DNA of 64,000 bases from Flavobacterium subsaxonicum WB 4.1-42 = DSM 21790 (GTDB taxonomy: Bacteria; Bacteroidota; Bacteroidia; Flavobacteriales; Flavobacteriaceae), in NCBI RefSeq assembly GCF_000422725.1, contig NZ_AUGP01000018.1:248001-312000 (forward strand), in the 5' to 3' direction. This document shows positions 26,580 through 35,139 of this stretch, one piece after another (positions within the stretch are counted from its first letter, which is position 1; the number at the start of each line of letters is the position of its first letter). A program made the position numbers and the translations under genes. Below the pieces are notes generated by a model, which saw nothing but the letters and a program-made list of their open reading frames with translations, did no database searches and had not been told where the DNA came from.

Positions 26580-28382
26580 ATGAAATTCAGCTTTTTTAAT
26601 CTAAAAAATATATTTGTGCTTTTGTTACTGCTCCTGCAAATATGCGGCTATGCACAAACGCCTGCCAGGGTAAAGCCAGCTCCAGCAAAATCGTTGCAGG
26701 CTCAGCAAATTCAACCCTCTTTAAACTCAATACCTGCTGTTGCAACAATAGCCGATTTGCGAAACCTGATTGCGAAACCTGACGATGTTGTGTATGTAAA
26801 ATATCATAGCAATAGCATCGATGGTGGTGGTGGACATTTTATGTGGCGTACTGATGCTATTTTTAAAGACAGTAAATCGTATTTTAGTAAAGATAACGAT
26901 GGTACGTTAATAAAAGCTAAAAGCGCAACCGGAGGCATGTGGGTTAGGCAATATGATGGCTATGTTAATCTGAGATATTTTGGTGCAAACAGCAAAAATA
27001 CTAACGAGAAGTTACAGGCAGCTATAGATTTTGCATCGCATAATAATGATAATAATGCACCAACAAAAAGTACCACTGTTTATATACCTAATGGCGGTTG
27101 GCTTGTAGATAAAATAGACCTTAAAAATGGTGTTAATATAACAGGAGACTCAAAAGAATTAACAATACTGTATGCTAAAACAGCTGAAGAAGGAGGTACA
27201 GAAGTACCCTATCTTTTCGAAGTTCCGTCGGGTCCTGTTAATGTGTCCATTTCAAACCTTAAAATTTTGGGAGGTGTAAAATTCAGGGAGACTGTACCAT
27301 TTAAAGGTTGTTTTCATTTTAAAGCCAGTGCATCTAAAAATAACGATGGGGGCACGTGGTCGTCATCATTTAAAAATATAGATATTATTGGTTTTAGGGG
27401 TAATGGAATTTATTTAGAAGGCGGGGTAACCGGCAATTTGCCAAATCAGTTCCTGCTGTTTGAAATGATAAATGTGGGAATGAGTACAGAGTCGCCCAAA
27501 TCAAGCTCAGCGCTAAAAATTACAGGGCAGCAGGGGCAGCTAACATTTTTAAATTCGGCATTTAACGGATTTAATAACAACAATACTTTTCATAAAGGCC
27601 ATGTTGTAGATATATCGTACGGGCCTGGTATAGAAAATTTAGGATCGTACTCGGCGGTGGTGTCGTTTATAAATTCTACGTTTCAGGAAGGCGATCATGG
27701 GGTATATATCAACTACGCCGAAAATGTAACCATAGATAATTGCTGGTTCGAGAACCTGGGCAATGCTGTTACAGTTGATGGCTCAGACCACGCCTGTAAC
27801 AGTATAAACATACTAAATAACCGCTTTGCCAACGCTGCGGGCTATGGGGCATTACCGGTAGTGGCTCCTAATATTTTGCAGGGTGCCTGTGTAACGGTAA
27901 TAAATTCTCTGGTAACAATAGCAAATAATTACGTAACGGCCAGCGATTTAAACAGCAGCAAAATTACCGATGATTATTTTATAATGGCAACCGGTTTGCC
28001 GGAAAGTATTAATCCCGGTGTAGAGGCTTATGGAAATAATTATGCATCGCCTGTTATGGATATGAGTACAGGTATTGTGCCGCGATTAACCAGTATTAGA
28101 GATAATATATTAGAATGCGGGCACAATAAAATGGTAGTTGCTAACAACGTGTCTGGCGTAGTAAACATTATAAATTCTACTGTAAATGCGGGTGAAACAT
28201 TATACATTAAATCCGCTGGCCGCACTATTACTTTTAAAGAAACCAATAGGGGCAACCTGCTTTTAAGTAAAACAGGAAGTCTTACTTTGAACGATGGTGA
28301 AGTAGCGGGCTTTACAAAAATGGACGACCCCGATGGCAATCCGGCTGTTTACCAACTTACATCGGTTATAAAAAATCAATAA
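26580..28382 (+). CDS. Secreted right-handed beta-helix protein (pectate-lyase/tailspike-like)
   Basis: A 600-residue protein with a signal peptide (MKFSFFNLKNIFVLLLLLLQ, cleavage after GYAQ). After a Pro/Ala-rich linker comes a head segment with SIDGGGGHFMWRTDA (about residues 80-94) and a YFGANSKNTNEKLQAAID motif, which is how phage tailspike and Pectate_lyase_3 proteins begin. The body has many short strand-turn repeats with Asn ladders and isolated Gly, as in parallel beta helices. A polysaccharide lyase/hydrolase or adhesin role is likely; catalytic residues cannot be assigned. No T9SS sorting domain is visible. DUF2891 follows after 13 bp and is probably cotranscribed. Confidence 0.78.
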   Translation: MKFSFFNLKNIFVLLLLLLQICGYAQTPARVKPAPAKSLQAQQIQPSLNSIPAVATIADLRNLIAKPDDVVYVKYHSNSIDGGGGHFMWRTDAIFKDSKSYFSKDNDGTLIKAKSATGGMWVRQYDGYVNLRYFGANSKNTNEKLQAAIDFASHNNDNNAPTKSTTVYIPNGGWLVDKIDLKNGVNITGDSKELTILYAKTAEEGGTEVPYLFEVPSGPVNVSISNLKILGGVKFRETVPFKGCFHFKASASKNNDGGTWSSSFKNIDIIGFRGNGIYLEGGVTGNLPNQFLLFEMINVGMSTESPKSSSALKITGQQGQLTFLNSAFNGFNNNNTFHKGHVVDISYGPGIENLGSYSAVVSFINSTFQEGDHGVYINYAENVTIDNCWFENLGNAVTVDGSDHACNSINILNNRFANAAGYGALPVVAPNILQGACVTVINSLVTIANNYVTASDLNSSKITDDYFIMATGLPESINPGVEAYGNNYASPVMDMSTGIVPRLTSIRDNILECGHNKMVVANNVSGVVNIINSTVNAGETLYIKSAGRTITFKETNRGNLLLSKTGSLTLNDGEVAGFTKMDDPDGNPAVYQLTSVIKNQ

Positions 28383-28395
28383 CATAAAAACTTTA

Positions 28396-29448
28396 ATGAA
28401 ACACTATCTAACTGCCTTACTTTTTGTTACCTCGATAACTTTTGCACAAGATTTGACCTTAGAGCGTGCCAATGGGCTTGCCAAACTGCCGCTTAAATGC
28501 CTGCAACAGGAATATCCTAACAAGCTAAGCCAGCTATTAGCTGATGAAACCGAACTTGCCGGGCCTAAAAAGCTGCATCCCGCTTTTTACGGCTGTTTCG
28601 ACTGGCATTCGTCGGTGCACGGGCATTGGAGCCTCGTGTATCTGTTAAAGCATTTTCCAAACCTTGAAAACAGGCAGGATATCATCAATAAGTTGAAGGT
28701 AAATCTTTCTAAAGACAACATACAGCAGGAGGTGGCTTACCTGAGCAAACCTCACGAAAAATCATACGAACGTACCTACGGTTGGGCGTGGGTATTAAAG
28801 CTTCAGTTGGAGTTGGAGACTACTAACGAGGCTTATGTCCAAGAAATGGCTGCCAATTTAAAACCGTTGAGCGATCTTATTATACAGCGCTACATAGAGT
28901 TTTTGCCTAAATTAAACTATCCGTTAAGGGTGGGAACGCATCCTAACACCGCCTTTGGTATGGCACTTGCATGGGATTATGCCGTGCATGCCAATAACCT
29001 GCCGCTGCAAAACAGCCTTCGCGACAACGCACTTCGACTTTTTAAAAATGATGCCGACTGCCCCTTTGCATGGGAGCCCAGCGGTACTGATTTTCTGTCG
29101 CCATGTATGGAAGAAATTGCCATTATGCAGCGTGTTATGCCGGAGAAAGAATTCTTGAAATGGCTAAAAGATTTCGCAAAACCATTATTCGATAAAAACT
29201 ATAAGTGGGAGCCAGGTAAAGTGTCAGACCGTAGCGATGGCCACCTTGTACACCTGGACGGACTTAATTTTAGCCGCGCCTGGAACCTATACCACCTTGC
29301 CAAACAATATCCTAAACAACTGGGACATTTAAAAACCCTTGCCGATGTGCACTTAAACTACTCGCTACCTGCTATTGTAGATGGTAATTACGAGGGCGAG
29401 CACTGGTTGGCGTCTTTCGCCTTGCATGCCTTTGAAGAGAATGAGTAA
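28396..29448 (+). CDS. DUF2891 family protein (secreted)
   Basis: A 350-residue protein with a short signal peptide (MKHYLTALLFVTSITFAQ). The DUF2891 hallmark HPAFYGCFDWHSSVHGHWSL appears near residue 65, and ERTYGWAWVLKL and WEPSGTDFLSPC follow, all in an alpha/alpha-barrel-like context. The repeated His-Trp motifs suggest a sugar-active or metal site, but the enzymatic role of the family is not established. It is 13 bp after the beta-helix protein, and secretion of both would fit joint handling of an extracellular glycan. That link is inference. Confidence 0.85.
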   Translation: MKHYLTALLFVTSITFAQDLTLERANGLAKLPLKCLQQEYPNKLSQLLADETELAGPKKLHPAFYGCFDWHSSVHGHWSLVYLLKHFPNLENRQDIINKLKVNLSKDNIQQEVAYLSKPHEKSYERTYGWAWVLKLQLELETTNEAYVQEMAANLKPLSDLIIQRYIEFLPKLNYPLRVGTHPNTAFGMALAWDYAVHANNLPLQNSLRDNALRLFKNDADCPFAWEPSGTDFLSPCMEEIAIMQRVMPEKEFLKWLKDFAKPLFDKNYKWEPGKVSDRSDGHLVHLDGLNFSRAWNLYHLAKQYPKQLGHLKTLADVHLNYSLPAIVDGNYEGEHWLASFALHAFEENE

Positions 29449-29450
29449 AT

Positions 29451-29552
29451 CAGTAGGCAGTCGCAGTTTACAGTAGGCAGTGTTCAGTCGCAGTTTACAG
29501 TTAATAAGTGAGTGATGTTATCCTGAGCGAAGTGCAACGGAGTCGAAGGATC
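29451..29552. repeat. Intergenic repeat cluster
   Basis: The 166-bp gap holds two copies of an 18-bp unit (CAGTCGCAGTTTACAGT core, at 29457-29474 and 29485-29502), two copies of CAGTAGGCAG (29451, 29471), then a CCTGAGCGAAGTGCAACGG element at 29522 continuing into GTCGAAGGATC. The last resembles the 'GAGCGAAGTCGAAGGATC'-type dispersed elements common in Bacteroidota genomes. No coding potential. Confidence 0.6.
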
Positions 29553-29578
29553 TAATAATACATTGCAAAAATTGTGCA

Positions 29579-29610
29579 TTGGCTATAAACAAAAATATTG
29601 CTTATTTTTG
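29579..29610 (+). promoter_or_regulatory. Promoter with near-leaderless start
   Basis: -33 TTG (29579-29581), a 21-bp spacer and -7 TATTTTTG (29603-29610) fit the Bacteroidota consensus. The -7 element ends only 4 bp before ATG 29615, so the mRNA would begin at or near the start codon. Confidence 0.6.
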
Positions 29611-29614
29611 CCCT

Positions 29615-31177
29615 ATGCCAAGAGAACTTCAAATACAGGTAGCCCCGGAGGTTGCCGCACAGCAGCCTTTACTAACGCAGCATATTGCTAAATTAATGCA
29701 GGTAAACCCTGTAGATATTAGTCATATTGCCATAATAAAGCGCTCTATAGATGCCCGCCAGAAAGCTATTAAGATAAACCTTAAGGTGGCGGTGTATTAT
29801 AAAGAAGAATATACCGAAAAACCTACGCCGCTACCCAATTATAAAGATGTTTCTAACAGTCCAGAAGTTATAATTATAGGTGCCGGGCCAGCAGGCCTTT
29901 TTGCAGCTTTGCAGTTAATTGAACTCGGTATAAAACCAATAGTTTTAGAAAGAGGTAAAGATGTGCAGGAGCGCCGCCGCGACCTTAAAGCTATTAACCG
30001 CGACCATATTGTTAGCGAAGACAGCAACTATTGCTATGGTGAAGGCGGTGCCGGAACGTATTCTGATGGTAAGCTGTACACCCGTTCTAAAAAGCGCGGT
30101 GATGTAGACCGTATCCTTCAGCTTTTTGTGGCTTTTGGTGCGTCTGACGAAATTTTGGTTGAAGCCCACCCGCACATAGGTACCAATAAACTGCCTAAGA
30201 TTATTGCGTCTATGCGCGAAAAGATACTGGAGTTTGGCGGACAGGTGTTGTTTGAAACCCGAGTAACCGATATTTTGGTAAAAGATAATGAGGTGCAGGG
30301 CGTGGTGACCCAAAAAGGTGACACCATAAATGCTAAGAAAGTAATATTGGCAACGGGCCACTCTGCCCGGGATATTTTTGAATTACTCGACCGTAAGAAA
30401 ATTTATATAGAGGCCAAACCGTTTGCCCTTGGCGTTCGTGCCGAGCATCCGCAAAGCTTAATAGACAGTATACAGTACAGTTGCGATTTTAATACAGGCC
30501 GTGGCGAATTTTTGCCACCTGCCCCGTATGCTATTGTAAAGCAGGTTAACGGCCGTGGCATGTATTCGTTTTGTATGTGTCCCGGTGGGGTAATTGCCCC
30601 GTGTGCCACCAGCCCCGGCGAGGTGGTAACCAACGGTTGGAGTCCCTCTAAACGCGACCAGGAAACCGCCAACTCCGGTATTGTAGTAGAGCTTAAACTG
30701 GAAGATTTTGCTCCGTTTGCCAAATTTGGCGCGTTGGCCGGAATGGAATTCCAAAAAAGTATAGAGCAGCGTGCCTGGCACCTTGCCGGCGAAACACAAC
30801 GTGTACCCGCCCAGCGAATGATCGACTTTACACAAAGCAAAGTATCGGCAGATATACCAAAAACGTCTTATGTTCCGGGTACTACACCGGTAGAATTAGG
30901 CCAGGTATTCCCCGGGTTTTTAACGCAGACTTTGCGTCAGGGTTTTATAGATTTCGGCAAATCGATGCGCGGCTACTTAACTAACGAAGCCATATTGCAT
31001 GCTCCAGAATCGCGTACATCATCGCCGGTGCGCATACCCCGCGACCCAGAAACTTTAGAGCATGTGCAAATAAAAGGCCTTTACCCGTGTGGCGAAGGTG
31101 CAGGCTACGCAGGTGGTATTATCTCTGCAGCCATAGATGGCGAAAAGTGCGCCCTTAAATGTGCTGATTTGGTGTAG
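29615..31177 (+). CDS. FAD-dependent oxidoreductase (COG2509-type)
   Basis: A 520-residue flavoprotein. After an N-terminal region of about 85 residues (MPRELQIQVAPEVAAQQPLL) comes the FAD-binding Rossmann motif VIIIGAGPAGLFAALQL, then RDHIVSEDSNYCYGEGGAGTYSDG, the distinctive loop of this family, and a C-terminal GLYPCGEGAGYAGGIISAA closing the FAD site. Several Cys in the middle (YSFCMCPGGVIAPC) are conserved in the family. The substrate is unknown; members are often only annotated as FAD-dependent dehydrogenases. The start is ATG 29615; the frame is open to 29579, but that TTG is the -33 promoter element. Confidence 0.87.
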   Translation: MPRELQIQVAPEVAAQQPLLTQHIAKLMQVNPVDISHIAIIKRSIDARQKAIKINLKVAVYYKEEYTEKPTPLPNYKDVSNSPEVIIIGAGPAGLFAALQLIELGIKPIVLERGKDVQERRRDLKAINRDHIVSEDSNYCYGEGGAGTYSDGKLYTRSKKRGDVDRILQLFVAFGASDEILVEAHPHIGTNKLPKIIASMREKILEFGGQVLFETRVTDILVKDNEVQGVVTQKGDTINAKKVILATGHSARDIFELLDRKKIYIEAKPFALGVRAEHPQSLIDSIQYSCDFNTGRGEFLPPAPYAIVKQVNGRGMYSFCMCPGGVIAPCATSPGEVVTNGWSPSKRDQETANSGIVVELKLEDFAPFAKFGALAGMEFQKSIEQRAWHLAGETQRVPAQRMIDFTQSKVSADIPKTSYVPGTTPVELGQVFPGFLTQTLRQGFIDFGKSMRGYLTNEAILHAPESRTSSPVRIPRDPETLEHVQIKGLYPCGEGAGYAGGIISAAIDGEKCALKCADLV

Positions 31178-31221
31178 GGCTATTGCTTTTTAGGTTCGTC
31201 CTGAACAGGTTCCACTTTATT

Positions 31222-32169
31222 CTATTTAATGTAGAAAACCTTTTTAATACCATCAATATACATTCGGTAAGTTAGTTTCTTGTCATGCAGGCGCTTACTG
31301 TATTTAGGAAATATTAGAAAGAACATAAAGATGGCCAGGCTTGCAAGGAAAGTATAAAATACCCATATTAGTGTAAACCGGTTGTTACTTTGGGGGCGCT
31401 CAAAAACCGGCCTCAAAATAATATTACTCTTATTATTAATCAAGTTTGATTGCTGTTGTGCTGCGATGAGATATTTTTCTGAGTCTACAGATTTTGGCAG
31501 CCTTTCGAAAAGATTTGAAGCGTAATAGTTGTGATTTCTTACCTCCCGATTACACATTTCTGTAAAACCTTTAAACTCATTATCTTTTTGTTTACCCGTA
31601 AGCTTATTATAAATAAGCTTTTTAAATTGTATACCGTACCAGTATTGTATAGGTTGTTGCGCATACTGGGTTTTAAATGGCGTTACAAAATACATGGTTA
31701 GTATAGTTTTATTACCGAATTTACTTTCAGATATTTCAGAATATTTACGTATTCGGGTGGTATCTATCTCATAAGTGTCTAAATAGTAATAGCGTGCTTT
31801 TTCAAACTTCGAAATGCTTTCTACATTATTTAAGGTAATTATTTTTGAAGTGGTAACTGTAATGTACTTTTGTGTAATAATGCCCATCATAATCATGGTA
31901 AACATGGCAATTATAGCAATGCTTCCTTCAGACCGTGCATTTTTATATATCAGTATTGTTGTACGCGGGTTTAGCCAAATAAAAATGGGTAACATTGGTA
32001 AAAACAAGGGTAGCCATAGTTCCCACAGTTCTTCGTTTATTTCTATACTGTTAAAGTAGATGCTAAAAATCCACCTGAATAGAGCAAGCCCACCAACGGT
32101 GTACAATGTGATTTTTAAAAAGGGCGGGAGCAGGTACTTTGCCTTTATTATATAGTTTTCGAAACTCAT
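31222..32169 (-). CDS. Membrane protein of unknown function
   Basis: A 315-residue protein with three hydrophobic helices in the first 110 residues (about 15-35, 48-62 and 83-100), a large soluble loop (about 105-255) and one more helix (about 265-290) before a basic C-terminus. The loop contains YYYLDTYEIDTTRIRKYSE and a QYWYGIQFKKLIYNK segment. I do not recognise a family. It stands alone on the minus strand, is AT-rich, and may be strain-specific. Confidence 0.65.
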   Translation of the reverse strand: MSFENYIIKAKYLLPPFLKITLYTVGGLALFRWIFSIYFNSIEINEELWELWLPLFLPMLPIFIWLNPRTTILIYKNARSEGSIAIIAMFTMIMMGIITQKYITVTTSKIITLNNVESISKFEKARYYYLDTYEIDTTRIRKYSEISESKFGNKTILTMYFVTPFKTQYAQQPIQYWYGIQFKKLIYNKLTGKQKDNEFKGFTEMCNREVRNHNYYASNLFERLPKSVDSEKYLIAAQQQSNLINNKSNIILRPVFERPQSNNRFTLIWVFYTFLASLAIFMFFLIFPKYSKRLHDKKLTYRMYIDGIKKVFYIK

Positions 32170-32284
32170 TTATCGTGAATAGTTTAAACGCCGCATTTCT
32201 TGTAAGCCTTCCGGCAAATATAACAGCAAAAATTAATCACGGCTTACATTTCCACTTTATTATTGTATGTACGCAGTAAACAAA

Positions 32285-32309
32285 AAATCCTCCGCGTGGC
32301 GGAGGATTT
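32285..32309 (-). terminator. Terminator of the SnoaL-like lipoprotein gene
   Basis: Perfect 11-bp stem (32285-32295 and 32299-32309) with a 3-nt loop and GC core; on the minus strand it is followed by a T tract. It lies 18 bp beyond the stop at 32328. Confidence 0.85.
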
Positions 32310-32327
32310 AGCAGCTTTTTCAGAAAT

Positions 32328-32888
32328 CTATTTTTTGGCTTTTGGCCAAACAAAGCCAACACTTTCGGCAATGGGTTTTGGTGGCATAATGTTGCTGTGT
32401 GCTGTTATTTTACCATTTTTAACCGTATAAATTTCGGCGTCTTTAAATTTTAATGTTTTGCCGGTAGCTTTCTGGCCCATAAGGTCACCTCTCCAGGTGC
32501 CGGTCCAGTCGGCTATCACTACCACTTCGTCGCCATTGGCATAGTACTTTTCGTTTGTACATTTAAAATCAGGAAAAGCAGCCCTCCACTGCTTATGGTT
32601 TAATATAAGGCTGTCTTTGCTCTTGTAAACGTGGGCTTCACCGGTATCGCCATATTCGGTAAACGTATCCCCATAATCTTTAAAAACACCTGCTACATCA
32701 TCTTTTACAAAAGCTTCATTAGATGCCTTAACAATGGCAATGTTTTTTTCGGTGGCCGGTACGGCTGTTGCTGTAGTATCTGTTGCGGCAAGGTTGGCTG
32801 CCGATTGTTCGTTTGGACCTGTTTTTTTGCACGAAACAGCCATAATGCCACACAGTGCAAAAGCCAATAGTAAGTGTTGTTTTTTCAT
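32328..32888 (-). CDS. Lipoprotein with SnoaL/NTF2-like domain
   Basis: A 186-residue protein with a lipoprotein signal (MKKQHLLLAFALCGIMAVSC, lipidated Cys20), a low-complexity Ala/Thr linker (residues 28-48), then an NTF2-like cone fold: IVKASNEAFVKDDVAGVFKD, WRAAFPDFKCTNEKYYANGD, VVVIADWTGTWRG, LKFKDAEIYTVKNGKI. SnoaL-type domains bind small hydrophobic ligands or act as cyclases/isomerases; here export to the periplasm or outer membrane suggests a stress or binding role. A palindrome at 32943-32960 lies 55 bp before the start. Confidence 0.82.
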   Translation of the reverse strand: MKKQHLLLAFALCGIMAVSCKKTGPNEQSAANLAATDTTATAVPATEKNIAIVKASNEAFVKDDVAGVFKDYGDTFTEYGDTGEAHVYKSKDSLILNHKQWRAAFPDFKCTNEKYYANGDEVVVIADWTGTWRGDLMGQKATGKTLKFKDAEIYTVKNGKITAHSNIMPPKPIAESVGFVWPKAKK

Positions 32889-32942
32889 TGGTTTAAATTA
32901 TTGGTTATTAGGTAAATGTAGTTTATTAAAGCTGTTGTAGCA

Positions 32943-32960
32943 ATACCTATGTATGGGTAT
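32943..32960. promoter_or_regulatory. Second copy of the candidate operator palindrome
   Basis: ATACCTATGTATGGGTAT, an imperfect palindrome, ends 55 bp before ATG 32888. On the minus strand it reads ATACCCATACATAGGTAT, close to the perfect palindrome at 26114-26131 upstream of another lipoprotein gene. Confidence 0.45.
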
Positions 32961-33041
32961 TTTCTGTTTAAGAATATAAGGCGTAATTAACGCGGCTATC
33001 TTTCATTTTTTTTGAACGATAATTAACATGGCTTCAACGGC

Positions 33042-33068
33042 TTGATGTTATTTTAGGTATTAAATTTG
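33042..33068 (+). promoter_or_regulatory. Promoter of the TetR-like/ABC1 kinase operon
   Basis: TTG (33042-33044), a 16-bp spacer, and TAAATTTG (33061-33068). The spacer is one base short of the usual range. The leader to ATG 33132 would be about 57 nt. Confidence 0.5.
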
Positions 33069-33131
33069 TTATGATAATCTACGATTCTGGTTTTAATTCT
33101 TAAATCTGCAATCTTAAATCTGAACTTAATT

Positions 33132-33800
33132 ATGGCCACAAAAAAAATAATACCACGAGAGCAGCTTACCAAAGCTGATATTATAGATAAATATTCTGAC
33201 TATTGCCTTATGCATGGCTTTAAGCCAGCTACGGTTTATAAGTTTGCTAAAGAGAACGGTTTTGAAGAAGCCGACTTTTATAAATTCTTTGCATCATTCG
33301 ATTCGCTGGAGCGTTTTTACTTTGTAGAGATGTTTAACCATGCGCTGGAAACACTGGAGCCATCGCCAACCTATGCCGACTTTGGTGGTGTAGAAAAGCT
33401 GAGCGCCTTTTACTTTACCTTTTTTGAAATTGCTACCGCCAACAGGAGTTTTGTGGTGTACAGCCTTAACGAGGGGTCGTCTAAATTAGATAACATCCGA
33501 AAGCTTAAAGAGCTGCGTGCCGAGTTTGGCAAATATGCACAGGCCGTGCTGGATAAGCCGTTTGAGCTTAAAAACCAAAAGGCAGATAAATTTCAGGGCG
33601 ATGCCCTGCGCGAGGCAGCCTGGCTACAGTTTTTATCCATCTTTAAATTCTGGTTGCAGGATACCTCTCCGGGTTTCGAAAAGACCGATATTTTTATAGA
33701 AAAATCGGTTAAGGCGTCTAACGACCTGGTGTATAACTCGCCATTGGGCAGCCTTTTCGACCTGGGCAAATTCATCTTTAAAGAAAAATTTACAGCTTAA
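33132..33800 (+). CDS. TetR-like regulator
   Basis: A 222-residue all-helical protein. The N-terminus has a helix-turn-helix-like segment (LTKADIIDKYSDYCLMHG...ATVYKFAKENGFEEADFYKF) corresponding to the TetR DNA-binding domain, although its spacing departs from the usual pattern. The C-terminal part (about 75-215) matches the TetR C-terminal domain found in Bacteroidota proteins next to ABC1 kinases. It probably regulates its own operon. The ATG of the kinase follows after 4 bp. A non-DNA-binding partner of the kinase is an alternative. Confidence 0.72.
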   Translation: MATKKIIPREQLTKADIIDKYSDYCLMHGFKPATVYKFAKENGFEEADFYKFFASFDSLERFYFVEMFNHALETLEPSPTYADFGGVEKLSAFYFTFFEIATANRSFVVYSLNEGSSKLDNIRKLKELRAEFGKYAQAVLDKPFELKNQKADKFQGDALREAAWLQFLSIFKFWLQDTSPGFEKTDIFIEKSVKASNDLVYNSPLGSLFDLGKFIFKEKFTA

Positions 33801-33804
33801 TTAC

Positions 33805-35139
33805 ATGAAAAGACTCGATTCTATCCCCACAAATAAGATTGACAGGGTGGCCAAACTGGTTACCACAGGTGTGAAGGTAGGGGGGAATTACCTTAAATAT
33901 TACGGGCAAAAAATGGTTAACCCAGAGTTAACCAAAGATGCCCTGCACGAAAATAACGCCGCCGATATTTATGATGGGCTTAAAGAGCTTAAAGGCAGTG
34001 CCCTTAAAGTGGCCCAGATGCTTAGCATGGAAAAAAACCTGCTGCCGCAAAGTTATGTAGATAAGTTTTCGCTAAGCCAGTTCTCGGTTCCGCCACTATC
34101 GGCACCGCTTGTAGTAAAAACGTTTAAAAAGTACTTTGGCACAGAGCCGCACGTACTGTTTGATGAGTTTAGTGCCGACTCTATAAATGCTGCCAGTATT
34201 GGGCAGGTACACCGAGCCAAAAAAGACGGTAAAGACCTTGCGGTTAAAATTCAGTATCCAGGTGTTAGAGACAGTATTAGTACCGATATTGCTATTGTAA
34301 AGCCCATTGCCATAAGGATGTTTAACCTTCAGGGCACGTCAGACGAGTATTTTCAGGAAATTGAAGACAAGCTTACAGAGGAGACCGATTATGTGTTAGA
34401 AATCCAGCAAAGCGAGTTTGTACGCCAGGCCTGCGAGGGTATTGAGAACCTTAGGTTTCCGCATTACTACCCTAAACTGTCCTGCGAGAAGATAATTACA
34501 ATGGATTGGATGAATGGTGTCCACCTTTCAGAATATACCAAGATGCCGCACTCTCAGGAGGAGCGCGACAGGGTAGGGCAGGCGCTGTTTAACTTTTACA
34601 TGTTCCAGATCCATAAGCTAAAATATTTTCATGCCGATCCGCATCCCGGTAACTTTTTGGTTGATGCCGAGGGTAACCTTATAGCGATCGATTTTGGTTG
34701 CATGAAAAAAATACCGGACAGTTTTTACATTCCGTATTTCGAACTCATACAAAAAGGCGTTTTAGAAAATGATGCTCTTTTTAGGGAAAAACTTATCGAA
34801 CTTGAAGTTCTAAAAGTGAAAGATCAACCTGCCGATGCCGATTTTTTTGCTGCTTTGTTTAAAGAATTGTTGCAGGTATTTACAAGGCCGTACCAGTCGG
34901 AAACCTTTGATTTTTCAGATCCGTCATTTACAGGGGCCATTGCCGCACTAAGCGAAAAATTTGCTAACGATAAGACCCTGCGTAAAATGAATGGTAACCG
35001 TGGCTCTAAGCACTTTATTTACGTAAACCGCATGTTCTTTGGGCTTTACAGCCTGCTGGCAGATCTTGGATCGGTCATCAAAATAAACGATTATGAAAAG
35101 TACCACCTACAAGGGCAACAAGAGCTATCTGCCGTCTAA
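33805..35139 (+). CDS. ABC1/AarF/UbiB-family atypical kinase
   Basis: A 444-residue protein kinase-like fold. The family's KxGQ-type N-terminal motif appears as LKGSALKVAQMLSMEKNLLP (about residues 61-80). The Ala-rich nucleotide loop is SINAASIGQVHRA, followed by the Lys in LAVKIQYPG and the catalytic FHADPHPGNFLVDAEG and IAIDFGCMKK. UbiB proteins support ubiquinone synthesis in proteobacteria, but Flavobacteriia use menaquinone, so its role here is probably lipid or isoprenoid handling. It follows a TetR-like gene and overlaps a DUF2256 gene by 47 bp in another frame. Confidence 0.9.
   Translation: MKRLDSIPTNKIDRVAKLVTTGVKVGGNYLKYYGQKMVNPELTKDALHENNAADIYDGLKELKGSALKVAQMLSMEKNLLPQSYVDKFSLSQFSVPPLSAPLVVKTFKKYFGTEPHVLFDEFSADSINAASIGQVHRAKKDGKDLAVKIQYPGVRDSISTDIAIVKPIAIRMFNLQGTSDEYFQEIEDKLTEETDYVLEIQQSEFVRQACEGIENLRFPHYYPKLSCEKIITMDWMNGVHLSEYTKMPHSQEERDRVGQALFNFYMFQIHKLKYFHADPHPGNFLVDAEGNLIAIDFGCMKKIPDSFYIPYFELIQKGVLENDALFREKLIELEVLKVKDQPADADFFAALFKELLQVFTRPYQSETFDFSDPSFTGAIAALSEKFANDKTLRKMNGNRGSKHFIYVNRMFFGLYSLLADLGSVIKINDYEKYHLQGQQELSAV

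Noticed and set aside
26580..28382. Prophage tailspike
   Set aside because: The protein has a signal peptide and no other phage gene lies nearby, so a secreted bacterial protein is more likely.
29451..29552. Insertion-sequence remnant
   Set aside because: No transposase fragment or terminal inverted repeats were found; only short intergenic repeats.
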